A DNA stretch of 64,000 bases from Clarireedia homoeocarpa (taxonomy: Eukaryota > Ascomycota > Leotiomycetes > Helotiales > Rutstroemiaceae), in contig LNKV01000044.1 of NCBI GenBank assembly GCA_001465935.1, positions 147,709-211,708 of the forward strand, read 5' to 3'. Shown in pieces: positions 11,031 to 21,290 of this stretch. The translations under genes were made by a program, and so were the position numbers. The notes beneath the pieces were generated by a model. It saw only the letters and a list, made by a program, of their open reading frames with translations. It did no database searches and was not told where the DNA came from. How positions within the stretch are numbered: position 1 is the first letter of the stretch; each line of letters starts with the position of its first letter.

Positions 11031-11399
11031 TTACTGCTCAATGTGGAAGGGGAAGGACCATTGGAAGGTCTTGTTCTCAGTGCCGTCGAGAGTAATTTGG
11101 ATACCGTAAGTAGCGAAGTTGCCCACGGTTGAAGGGATAGTCCATAGGTAGTGATTATCTAGGTTGTTGACAGACCTGGCAATGACCACAGGGTCATACT
11201 GCAAGGTTCCTGGAGTAGCACCCTCCATCAATTGAATCATGATGGTTCCGGTGACGGCGTTAGGGACCCATGTGATATTCAATGGAGTACCAACTTTATA
11301 GATTTTGTTTTCAGTCGGCGAGGTGATAACATCAAAACCAGGGGTTTGGGCAAACACAGAGGAAGCCAAGAGGGCAGCAGAGATGAACAAGTAATGCAT
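11031..11399 (-). CDS. Small secreted Kre9/KNH-type cell wall protein, apparently truncated
   Basis: A 122-residue protein with a clear signal peptide (MHYLFISAALLASSVFAQ) followed by one Kre9/Knh1-like domain (the Ser-Thr-rich GPI-anchored membrane family fold): FDVITSPTENKIYKVG, PLNITWVP, IARSVNNLDNHYLWTIP, YGIQITLDG and FPFHI are its typical strands. Members usually continue into a Ser/Thr-rich stalk and a GPI signal, tied to beta-1,6-glucan or wall assembly. Here a TAA follows directly after the domain. The same frame past that stop stays Ser/Thr/Ala-rich for about 30 codons. The start at 11399 has CCACA before the ATG; an in-frame upstream ATG at 11477 would spoil the signal peptide. It could be a real short secreted form or a broken GPI protein. 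Confidence 0.75.
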   Translation of the reverse strand: MHYLFISAALLASSVFAQTPGFDVITSPTENKIYKVGTPLNITWVPNAVTGTIMIQLMEGATPGTLQYDPVVIARSVNNLDNHYLWTIPSTVGNFATYGIQITLDGTENKTFQWSFPFHIEQ

Positions 11400-12230
11400 T
11401 GTGGCTGACTTTGAGGCGTAGAAGTGTAGAAGAGGCTTCAAAGACCGGATATCCCGAGAGAAAGCAAAAAAAAGCAATGAATTCGAAGGAGATGGAAGGA
11501 ATGTGGTAAACGGGTGTGATATCGGGGGAAATCTACAGCAATCGCAAGAGCATTGGATGTGCTACTTATAACCCTGGAGTGAGGACCGAAAGAGCGTGTT
11601 GGAAGGGCCAAGGGAAGCCAAATCCTCAAGGAACAAAAAGGAGGACAAAGTTGAGGCTATTCCCACTTAATGAGCGTTGGGCTGAGCGAGCATGACTTAT
11701 CGTGTACTCCGTTTCCGCACAGCAGAGAGTAGATATGGACAAGAAGCTTTGGCCATAGTCTCTCTACCGTTTGCTGTGAAATACTATACTAAACCCTTCT
11801 CGGTTAGCTTACTTGCCGGTTCACGTTCATGGCCATGGAAAGAATATCCGCTGCCCGTTGCAGTGCTAGCCATTCACTCGCACAAAGCAAACCCTTTGAA
11901 TGCCAAAGAGACAAAACAATCGGCTGGACAAGGAAAACAGGAATATGGGATAAGGATTGCGCGACCTTAGATTTTCTATCCATCAAGAATCAAAAGAATA
12001 CTACTACCAACAACATCGCGCGCCACGTTCTTTGCGAAATATAAATCTCTTTTGTTCTGACGACAAGGCAACAGCGCAACTGTGCTACGACTGAAATCTA
12101 ATTGATTTTGATGAAAACGATCGAACTCAAAGCTCGAGTCCTGAGGACTTCAGATCTGATCCGACCGTCGTCTCGTCCCAGGGCGTTCTCGAAGCAATAG
12201 GATTGGCGTTTCTTCAACAAATCCTTCGTC
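11400..12230. other. Divergent promoter region between wall protein and TFIIF subunit
   Basis: 831 bases separate the minus-strand wall-protein start from the plus-strand TFIIF start. Open frames here are short and motif-free. Nothing else is seen beyond the TATAAG box. Confidence 0.45.
11575..11580 (-). promoter_or_regulatory. TATAAG box of the Kre9/KNH-type gene
   Basis: TATAAG on the minus strand, about 175 nt upstream of the ATG at 11399, a plausible TATA position given a short leader. Assignment rests on position and sequence only. Confidence 0.35.
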
Positions 12231-14571
12231 ATGAGCGACTCGCCTTCTGCTATGTCAAATGGACGAACTCCAACGCCAACACCCAACAGCGGCGGCGGGC
12301 CACAGTACACGCGCAAGCCCAAACCGGCTGATCCTCTGCGACCGCGAAAGAAGCCGATCCGCAGGCCGAACATGAACCCGAAGCCTCCAAGCGCAAACGC
12401 CCCTACAAATCCCACCGGCTTAATGCCAGCTAGTAGACCAAATGGCCCGACCCCGCACATCGACCTCAACTCACATAAAGGACCAGGCGCACGAGGCCCA
12501 GTTCCAATCAATGGAAATGTTACTCCAAATCTTGCCCCGCAAGCACAAGGTGGTTGGACAAATCCGCCAAAGGGTGAATATCAAGACTATCCTCTTTTCA
12601 CCACCAGACGGGCCTTACGTGATGGCTTAAGATATCATGCAATGAGATTTGCTGCGAAGAGGGAAATTGATCCTACCAACCAAGATGAATTCACGCGACC
12701 TATCTCTCTTCATCGTAGAGATCCTAGGCAACCACCCCCCGGGAAAGTGTTCAAAGACGAAGATGTGCCCATGGAGGACCCAGTCGATTCTAAGGAACGG
12801 GAGAAACAAGAAATTTTAAAGGCTGAGAAGGAAGCGCGCAAAGCAGCAGATCAAGCGCAAATTGCCCCAACCGGCAACAATGCTTCCAATGCAGCAGCGG
12901 CTAAAAAAGCACAGGCATTTCGCAACGAGAAAACAACCCAAGTGTATCATCTCGATAAGACCGAAGCCGAAAAGAAGCAGTCTGATCTTCGATATGAAGA
13001 AGCGTTACCGTGGCACTTGGAGGATGCAGACAACAAGAATACCTGGGTTGGTAACTACGAGAGTGCTTTGTCTGAAGTCAATGTCATTATGTTTACCGAG
13101 AATGGAGCTTTCAAGATGATACCAGTTGAAAAGTGGTACAAATTTACATCCAAGAGCAAATTCAACACACTAAGTATTGAAGAGGCAGAGGCTATGATGA
13201 ACAAAAAACATAAGGAGTCCAGGTGGGCATTAAAGACTCAAGAGAAGCAAGCTGCTGAGAGAGCGATCCAGGAAGGCCGTAAACAACTAAATGGCCTTTT
13301 CACCGTCAAGACAGAAAGTGCAAGTTTCAAGGGATCGAGCAGGAATGAAACTAGGGATATTGATGAATTGGACTTTGATAACGATGAGCTGTTCCAGGAT
13401 GATGATGAATTACCTACCGTTGAGCCAGATAGGGATGAAGATACAAAGGACGCACTTGAGAGAATCAAGCAAGACCAGAGAGGTGCAAATTTGTTTGGTG
13501 AGGCGGACGAGGAAAGTATTGAAAAGGACTTCATAAAACAAGAGCAAGAAGAGGAGGCGAAGAAGAAGTTTGGGAAGGGTGTCAAAAAGGCTTTGTATAA
13601 ACGCGAGAAGAATTACATCTACGACAGCGACTCCAGCAATCCATATGCTTCCTCGGACGTATGTATTTTACCAGGTTTTATATCTTTAATACTGACCATG
13701 TACAGAGCGAAGATGACACGTCGGATGAGGAGAAACAGAAAGAAATCGATAAGCGGAAGGATGAAGAAGCCAAGGCCAAGGCAAAGGGTGAAAGTAAACC
13801 TTCAGGTACTTCATCAAAGGGCAATAATACACCTTCTGGTCGGCCCAAGCATACGGATCCTCTCAAGAAGTCCAAGAAGCGACCTGCATCTCCCAATCAA
13901 TCCGAATCTAGCGGGAACGAGTCTTCTAGAAAGAAGCACAAGAAGAATCGTCTTCCTTCATCACAACCCACTGGTACTTCCACGCCCCTCCCCGGTTCAA
14001 GACCAATGTCCCCCGTTCCATCTACTCAACCACTTCCAGGTCAACCCCAAAGAAATTCTTCCGGCGTTAAGTTGAATGTCGATCCATCAAGAATCGGTTC
14101 CAACAGTCCCAATGCTCAAGGTGCGACAAGCGATGGCGAAGCTACAGGAGGCGAGATGTCGGATGGAGCGGGTGGAAAGAAAAAGAAGAAGATGATCCTT
14201 CGGATTGGTGGTTCGCCAACTACCTCTCGACCAGCTAGTCCTGCTCCCGGTAGAGCTGGCTCGGCGGGAGCGGATAGTCGTAGCAGTACTCCCGTTCAAG
14301 CAGCTGGTAAGCGCTCATTTTGTTTTGGGTACAATTATTATGCTAATTCTTACATATAGCTTCATCCAAAGCCCCTGGCGTCGGCCCAATTCAAGCCCAC
14401 GAGATCGCTGCAGCTCTACCAGCAACTGGTATCTCCATTGGAGTTCTACTTAAGCAATTCCGTGGACGGGTCGGTGATGCGCCTGATCAGACTACCAAAA
14501 CCGATCTGTTGAAATTGGTCAAGGAGAACTCACAATATGGTTCCGACAAGCTACTGAGACCAAAACCTTAA
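12231..14571 (+). CDS. tfg1: Transcription initiation factor TFIIF large subunit (RAP74/Tfg1)
   Basis: Three exons: 12231-13658, 13706-14306, 14360-14571; 2241 nt, 746 residues. It is the large subunit of TFIIF, which binds RNA polymerase II in the pre-initiation complex and helps start-site choice and early elongation. A Pro/Asn-rich N-terminus is followed by the dimerisation half-domains (YQDYPLFTTRRALRDGLRYH at about 120-140, and LPWHLEDADNKNTWVGNYES plus AFKMIPVEKWYKFTSK), a long acidic/lysine-rich linker (YIYDSDSSNPYASSD, runs of D/E and K), Ser/Pro-rich sequence, and a C-terminal winged helix (AHEIAAALPATGISIGVLLKQF... DLLKLVKENSQYG). Splice joins fall inside the acidic linker and just before the winged helix and keep frame. 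It converges with the Bud13 gene. Confidence 0.95.
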
Positions 14572-15171
14572 GTGGTGATTGGTTGATTTTTCTATAATGG
14601 TCGGTCGTGCATGGTAGTAGATGAGAATCAACTAACAATGTGCATGTAAGGGATTGAGATGTACTGGGCGATGATAATAAATAAATAAAAATGACAGAAC
14701 AGGACGAAAAACGTATGAAGCGAATGGAAAAAGACACGTGAGACAGAGAGCGCAGATAAGGAAAAAGTAAAAGGACCTAGCTGGTTTGCGAAAGCGGTTT
14801 GCTGCAATATGCGCATGGTTAGATGGATGGCCGGATGGATGGTTGGAGGTCGAAGGAGAATAATAAGTATGGCGAGGATTTGCCTCCCAGTAATATGCTG
14901 CGTATGGGACTACCACATAGAGCTTGGGATAGTGTTTAAAGGAAGATTGCAGCAGTGAGCACAATGAGCATTATAATTATTGTTCTGTGGAGTTTTCCTT
15001 TTACTTGATCGTGATAATATACTTACAATTTTTGGTATCATTAATAACATTATCTTTCTGAATGTTCATTTTCTCATCCAAGAGTCATGGGAGATGGCCA
15101 ACAGCATAAGTATAATGCTGTATTGCAACCAACAAAACAACATTAATGCCCCACCATCATCATGATCATAC
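14572..15171. other. Convergent 3' flanks
   Basis: 600 bases between the ends of the TFIIF and Bud13 genes. AT-rich, with no open frame that shows a protein family. Nothing seen. Confidence 0.5.
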
Positions 15172-16176
15172 CTACTCATCCATCTGCCACTGAAAGTCCA
15201 ACTCCTTATTTCTCGTCCTCCTATTCTCCCCTTTAAACCTCTCCGCCTCCCACCCGTTCCCTCTATCTACCCCATCCCACCGGTGTCCCGGCCGAATCCC
15301 ATACCTATTTGGCGCCGCCGCACCCTTATACAACGGCTTCCCACTGACCGACTTCCCCTTCCCCTCGCCGCGCACCAGGAACGCCAACGCAGGATCATCC
15401 CACCGCTCCTGCTTCTTCAACTCCTCATTCATCTCCACATCATCCACGCCCCTCGCCACAGTCATATACTTTGCCTCATCGAGATCCTCTCTCCTCTTCG
15501 CCCGCGCAGCCAACTGCACATCTCCCTTTTGTTTCTCCAGCTCCTCGGCTTCCTTCCGTGCTTTTTCATCCAGCTCGCGTTTCGCCTCGCTGCGTCGCAT
15601 CGAGATATCAATGCGTCGACCCGTCGCATCACGGTATACTGTTTCCTCCCCCGTACTCCCTCCCTTCTTCTTACCCCTTGCACCCCCGCTTTCCCTCTCC
15701 CACTGCGCCGCTTCTTCCCGCCGCCGCTTCTCCATCTGCGCCGACACCGCCGCCGCGCTCTGCAACCCCGCGTGCGTGCCATCCCCCATCTTCACCACGC
15801 CGTCATCCTCAAACACAGGCTCTTCGTCCGCATGCTGCGCGGCGCTGTTTTCCGCCGCCGCTTGCTGGATGATGCGGTCTGCTGCTGCGTCTTCTTCGTT
15901 TTGCGGTTGCAGAGCTGGCACGCCGACGGTTTTCCAGGCGGATTTCTTCGCTTTGCGGAACTCGGCGGTGCTGCTGGACGATACTATGGGGGTGTCGTCA
16001 TCGTCTCCTTGGGCGGAGGTATTGTTGGTCCAGCCTGGTGCATCGTCATCGGCGATTATGAGACCGGAAGGTGTGTTTGACGCGGACGCGTGTTTGCGCT
16101 TGCGCTTTTTGCTGGGGTTGGTCGAGCTGCTCGATGCGGTGAGATATTTTTCAGCGAGGTAGGAGGAGAGGGACAT
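15172..16176 (-). CDS. bud13: Pre-mRNA-splicing factor Bud13/Cwc26 (RES complex)
   Basis: A single-exon 334-residue protein. Bud13 is the scaffold of the RES (retention and splicing) complex, binding Snu17/Ist3 and Pml1 in the activated spliceosome. The N-terminus MSLSSYLAEKYL and the lysine-rich KKRKRKH stretch at about 23-29 match the family. The C-terminal signature is complete: YRDATGRRIDI, then KPLYKGAAAPNRYGIRPGHR and WDGVDRGNGWEAERF near 285-315, which is the conserved U2AF-homology-ligand and Pml1-binding end. The middle is charged and probably disordered with coiled-coil character (QMEKRRREEAAQWER; AKRELDEKARKEAEELEKQK). Length agrees with other fungal Bud13 proteins. Confidence 0.95.
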   Translation of the reverse strand: MSLSSYLAEKYLTASSSSTNPSKKRKRKHASASNTPSGLIIADDDAPGWTNNTSAQGDDDDTPIVSSSSTAEFRKAKKSAWKTVGVPALQPQNEEDAAADRIIQQAAAENSAAQHADEEPVFEDDGVVKMGDGTHAGLQSAAAVSAQMEKRRREEAAQWERESGGARGKKKGGSTGEETVYRDATGRRIDISMRRSEAKRELDEKARKEAEELEKQKGDVQLAARAKRREDLDEAKYMTVARGVDDVEMNEELKKQERWDDPALAFLVRGEGKGKSVSGKPLYKGAAAPNRYGIRPGHRWDGVDRGNGWEAERFKGENRRTRNKELDFQWQMDE

Positions 16177-17674
16177 TGTCTTCTTTTTTTTTTTGATAGA
16201 GAGTGGAGTTGTGTTTCAATAGATGGTTTTGGTTGGTTTGGGTAATTGAGGCCGTCACAATGTGGAATTTTGACCGAGGTAGGTCATATCGAGACGAACA
16301 GTGCGAGGCTGAGAATAAACTTCAGCGTATGCGGCGCTAAGTCCGCCTCGCGATGTGGAGTACATAAACGACGACGTAGATGGATTAGGTAAGAGCGAGT
16401 CGAGGCTAGCCTGATTGGAAGTGGATGCAAAATAAGCTATGGAATTTGTGGGACGCGAGCGAAGATCACAACTTTGATGAAATTCAAGGGGCTTCACCCA
16501 AGGAGAGAGAACGGCACAGAGATACATTTGTGGAAAAGGGATTCTATTCTTGGGTTGTTTACAGAGCCTCTGAGAACTCATACGGGAGAGATGTGGCTCG
16601 ATGAGCCGCGTACCTGGCCGCATCATGCCACTCGATATTGTACACGGAAAACTATCATGATCGCCATTGCTCTATGTGCTTTGAGGAGGTTCAAGCGTTC
16701 ATCACTCGGTGCATTCGCAATGGGAGCGTATGGATACGGTCTAGGTATCGAGGATCCCAATCGCTTCATTGCTGCATTGAGCAGATGGTTCGATACAACG
16801 CTGCTCGGAGATAGAGACTCAGTAGTTCTTAGTTCTCGAGTCTCGACTCTTCAAATGGAGGAATGCTGTACCGAACACCTGACTCGCAGCTACCAAAGCG
16901 TGGCTCGTGCCGTGCCTGAATCGGCATCGTAGACTTCGCTTTCAGATGCACTTCCATTCTGCAGCAAGCTATTCCGCATTCGTTAAAGGGGATTGTGCGC
17001 TCCTAGTCCAGTACTGTATGAAGGACCCATACATGTCGATCAATAGCTTTGTCTATGGGTCCAAATTACTAGGAACCTCTGAATTGTTTTGTTTGTCGTT
17101 CTTCGTTGTTTGCCGTACACCCACAGACAGCTCTCTTCATGCCCTGTCCCTTATATCCAATGCTACTCGGACGGTACGACTTCGGACGGTTGTTTGGTTG
17201 TGTCATAGTCCTACAATTTTCTGGAGTAGCACTTGTGCTCTATGCATTACCCAATAAAAAGCAATTCTAAGCAGACCAAGCAGGTCATAACGGTGTAGTA
17301 TCGACCGGGGGAGCTACGACCTTATTTCTAAATAGGGATGAGATACGATTTTGCCAGGGTTTAGAGTATTCGAGAAAGACACTTTCATTTCGGAAGCAGA
17401 TAGACTTGTCTGTTTGGAGAAGATCTCCATTATAGCTTCCAAAATCATTCCAGTCTTAGTAATTCGAGATCAGGGGTGGCATCGTTGGACCCAGATGTCT
17501 TTATAAGAGACGATCCTCTGGTCATCATCAAGACATTCTTACTACGTGCTTTGCATCTCTATCACTCTTTTACTTTTAAAGGTCCTCTTCAGGCCAATTA
17601 CTTTCCTTTTGTTGTTTCTTTCGAAATACAAATTATACATTCGTTCATTTGCAAATATCTTTATCTATAAACTT
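16177..17674. other. Intergenic, no supported gene
   Basis: 1.5 kb between the Bud13 start and the repeat-rich GPI gene. The largest frame (16474-16932 plus, 152 codons) has no signal peptide, domain or codon pattern I can recognise. A TATAAG box lies at 17502-17507. Confidence 0.5.
17502..17507 (+). promoter_or_regulatory. TATAAG box of the repeat-rich GPI protein gene
   Basis: TATAAG about 170 nt upstream of the ATG at 17675, nearly the same spacing as in the KNH-type wall gene. Position-based call only. Confidence 0.35.
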
Positions 17675-20600
17675 ATGTTTTCAAATTCTTTGGGGACGGC
17701 CCTCGTGGGGGCTGCCCTTGCTACAAATGTTATCGCCGGACCCGTCTCATCTCTTCCAGCAAGACACAGCTCCGGAACACTACTCTGCAGTCATGATATT
17801 GGCTGCTCTCGTCAAAGCAGTGTCATGATTGACACGTGAGTTGATTGCTCCTTGGGCTTAGATCAAATGCTAACAATTGCGTAGTCGAGCAGATATTGAT
17901 TTGGATGTTTTCGGTCTCCTCAATCTCGGAGTTGGAGCCGGAGTTGGAGTCGCAGCCGGAGCTGGAGTCGCAGTCGGAGCCGGAGTCGCAGCTGGAGCCG
18001 GAGTTGCAGTCGGAGCCGGAGTCGCAGCTGGAGCCGGAGTCGCAGCCGGAGCCGGAGTCGCAGTCGGAGTCGACGTTGGCTTGGATCTTGGTGCCGCTAC
18101 CGGAGTCAAGATTGAGTGTATTGACTGTCGAACATGGGGTACTGCTGTTATCACAAACACAGTGGCCAACATCGAAAGCAACCTTTTGGGGGGGCTTGTC
18201 AGCGTCTTAACAAATCCTCTATCAATTGTCCAACAAAACTGCCAATTAGAAGCTCTTATCTCTTTGGAAGAGGTTGGAGGTCACATTGAGTTGGCTATCT
18301 TCGCTGCCGAAGCTGCCACCTATACCTTCAACATCTTCGAAGCTGGTCTCATTACTGATATTGAAATCTTGAGCATCATCGATCTTGGCATTAATGTTTT
18401 CCTTGATTTGGTTGTCTCCGTTGAGGCTGGTCTTGATCTGTCTGCTGGTTTCGAGTTCTCTTTCCCTCAAGGTGCTTCATTCGTCGTGGACTTGTTGGCT
18501 GGTGTTATCTCTAGCCACGATTTCACTGGCGCCGTCATGAACGACCTACCAATCGTTGTTCTTGCCGGTGACGCTGAGTTGAAGGCTGCTCTTCGTATGA
18601 GAATTGAGGTTGGAACCAAGTTGACCCTGGCTGTCACATCTGTCGAGCTTGAGTTCGCCGCTTTCGCCGATCTTCTTGAGTACTCCGCCGTCATCGCTTC
18701 CACCGACTCTTGCCCTCTTTCCATCACCGGTGGTGTTGATGTCAGTCTTGGTGCCATCGCTAACTTGGCTGTTGACCTCAACTTCGCTTCCTTCAATCTT
18801 GCTCCCACCGCTGTCGTCAACATTCTCAATGTTGACCTTCCCTCGGTTTGCACAACCCGACCAGCACACACCACAACTATCGGACTTATTAGCGGCTCCG
18901 CTACTACCGTTGTTTCCGGAACTTCTACATCTGTTGGATCCATTGTTCTAAGTGACGGCTCTTCGGTCACTGCCTCTCCCGCAGATGCCACCGGTTCGGT
19001 CATTGGAATTTCTGCAGCACTTCCAACTGGCTCCGGATCCCTTCCTCAGGTCTCCGGCTCCGTCATTGGAATTTCTTCTCCTTCTGATGTCTCGGTTTCT
19101 GGTGCCCCAATGCCCAGCGCCGGATCTGGTGCTGCACCATTCATCAATGGTACTCTCCCATCTGGTACTGGTGCCGACTCTGGATTAGACAGCTCCCCAA
19201 TCACCTCAGCTGCCTCATTGACCACCTCGACTGTCTATGCTACACAAGTTAGCACCATCACCAGCTGTGCCGCTAACGTTCTTCACTGCCCGCCAAGCAT
19301 GACTGGTACCACCGTTGTCACTCAAACTGTCGTCCAATACACCACCGTTTGCCCCGTCGCTGAGGCCGAGTCGTCTGCTTCTGCCGCTGCCGCCGCCGGA
19401 TCTACCACTCTTCCTGAGTTCACCACAACTAGCGCGCCTGTCCAAGTTGCTCCTTCTTCGATCACACCAAAGGTCACTCTTACTCCAGTTGCTGCCACCA
19501 GCACCTCCACCATTGAAGTTGCATCTACTGCTGACGGAATTGCTGTCACCCCAAGTGCCGTAGCCACCGGATCAATGGCCACTGCTACCGGAAGCTCTCC
19601 ATCAGTTGGCTCAAGCGCATCTGCTTCTTCCCCAGCCAAAGGATCTGAGACTGCTTCCGTTTCATCTTCCGTAATTTACTCTGGTGATTCCGGAGCAAGT
19701 GCCAGCTCAGTCGCCGGTTCTTCTCCATCAGCCTCATCCCCAGCTGCTTCCGTTTCACCTTCCGTAATTTACTCTGGTGATTCCGGAGCAAGCCCCAGCT
19801 CAGTCGCCGGTTCTTCACTATCAGCCTCATCCCCAGCTGCTTCATCCCCAGCTGCTTCATCCCCAGCTGCTTCATCCCCAGCTGCTTCATCCCCAGCCTC
19901 TGGTACCTCTGGCGGAAATAAAAACGTTGTTTCCTCCGCTGCTTCATCCCCCGCTGCTTCATCCCCCGCTGCTTCATCCCCCGCTGCTTCATCCCCTGCT
20001 GCTTCATCCCCAGCCTCTGGATCTGGTGTCTCCGGCTCCACCGGTAGCTCCGTTGGTGCTTCCCCAGCTGTCTCAACCTCAGTCTCTGGTACCTCTGGCT
20101 CAAGCGGAAGCGTTGCTTCATCGGCCGGTTCATCTCCAGTCGCCTCTTCCCCAGCATCTGGATCTGGCAGCTCTGGCTCAAGCGGTAACTCTTCCCCAGC
20201 CGCCTCATCTGCTTCTCCACAAGGAACATCTGACCTTTCCGGAATTGCTGTCTCTGCTTCTCCATCAGTTGGCGCCAGCGCTGGTCCATCTACCATGACT
20301 AGCATCTCTACTGGTACTTTGTACAGAACTAGCACCGTCACTACTCAGGGCTACACCACCCTCACCGTTGTCCCAGTTCAAGCTACTGGAGCTGCTCAAT
20401 CAATCAGCCCAGCTGAAGGTGCTGGCTCTGCCGCAGCATCTGGATCTTCAGGTGTTGCCGTTGGTGGTGGTGCTTCTGCCGCAGCATCTGGTTCTTCAGG
20501 TGTTGCCGTTAGCGGTGGTGCTTCTGCCGCAGCATCTGGTTCTTCAGGTGTTGCCGTCGGTGGTGCTTCTCAAAGCGAGGGTGCTGAGGTTTGCGCACCA

Positions 20601-21290
20601 GCTGTGACTGTTACTGCCGCTGCTTACACTATCGTACGTTTCCATGCTTCCCTCCAAATGATTCCTCATGCTAACAAATCCCAGACTCAATCTCCATCCA
20701 TCATCACTGTTTACCGCACTGCCTCTGCTTCCGGAGTCGCAGCGCCAGCTGGTGATGCCTCATCTGCCGCTGGTCTTCCAGGCTCCCCAATGAGCTCCGG
20801 TGCCGGATCTGCTCCAGTCTTTGCATCTTCATCTCTTCTTGGCCTTGTGGTCGCCCCATCCAGCGCTGCTCCTGCCGTTGCCTCATCAGCCGCCCCCATG
20901 GCTGGATCTGCCGGATCCGCAAACAGTGCCCCAGTCCTTGCATCCTCATCTCTTCTCGGCCTTGAGGTCACCCCAGCCTCCACTGGTATCATCGCCGCCA
21001 CCGGCGTCCCAGGCAGCCCAGCTGGCGTTGCCCCTGGCAGCCCCGCCCCAACCGGTGCCATGTACCCAATTGGCTCCAACAACGGAACCGCCTACGCTCC
21101 ATCTGGAAGTGGTATCCCCGTCAAGGCCACCTCCGTCAGCGGTCCAGTCAAATCTTTCACTTCTGGGGCCGCCTCAGCCGGTACTACCGGTGCCATCCCA
21201 CCTTTGATGGTCGCCACTGGCGGTGCTGGCCGTCTTGGTGTCTCCATGTCGGTTGTCGCCGCTGTTATGGGTGCTGTTGCTCTTTTGTAA
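17675..21290 (+). CDS. Repeat-rich GPI-anchored cell-surface protein (adhesin/mannoprotein-like)
   Basis: Three exons: 17675-17835, 17885-20633, 20685-21290; 3516 nt, 1171 residues. A signal peptide (MFSNSLGTALVGAALATNVIAG) leads to a short Cys-containing segment, a Val/Gly/Ala alternating tract (about residues 66-115), then a non-repetitive hydrophobic-rich domain of about 220 residues with few Cys, and from about 340 a Ser/Ala/Pro/Thr-rich stalk with several tandem repeats. Two short CFEM-unlike motifs (STVYATQVSTITSC and VTVTAAAYTI) resemble those that punctuate fungal GPI stalks. The C-terminus (GGAGRLGVSMSVVAAVMGAVALL) is a good GPI-attachment signal. The role is probably cell-wall or surface coating; no enzyme domain is visible. 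The second intron (20634-20684, 51 nt, branch GCTAAC) is in frame and stop-free, so retention would still give a protein. Confidence 0.85.
17928..18080 (+). repeat. 18-bp-based GGAGCCGGAGT/CGCAGC coding repeat
   Basis: Imperfect tandem copies of GGAGCCGGAGTCGCAGCT-like units (18 bp, six residues) inside the GPI gene, giving the alternating VAAGAG/VAVGAG tract. The unit and register keep the reading frame. Confidence 0.85.
19657..19842 (+). repeat. 93-bp direct repeat, two copies
   Basis: Two adjacent copies (19657-19749 and 19750-19842) of a 93-bp, 31-codon unit encoding SVIYSGDSGAS...SSPAA, differing by only a few bases. In frame within the GPI protein stalk. Confidence 0.9.
19830..20022 (+). 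repeat. 15-bp tandem repeat encoding PAASS
   Basis: Two blocks of near-perfect GCTGCTTCATCCCCA units (15 bp, five residues), about 5 copies each, interrupted by a unique segment encoding GTSGGNKNVVS. Codon variants (CCC versus CCA) are shared within a block, a sign of recent slippage or unequal exchange. Confidence 0.9.
20430..20572 (+). repeat. About 51-57-bp repeat encoding AAASGSSGVAV
   Basis: Three copies of a GCAGCATCTGG..TCAGGTGTTGCCGT unit in frame within the stalk of the GPI protein; the last copy lacks one Gly codon pair. Confidence 0.8.

Noticed and set aside
16474..16932. 152-codon frame between Bud13 and the GPI gene
   Set aside because: No recognisable motif, and a minus-strand frame of similar size overlaps; composition matches intergenic DNA.
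19777..20298. Long Pro/Leu/His- and Glu/Ala-rich frames on both strands of the GPI gene
   Set aside because: Shadow frames produced by the 15-bp and 93-bp repeats, which stay open in several frames.
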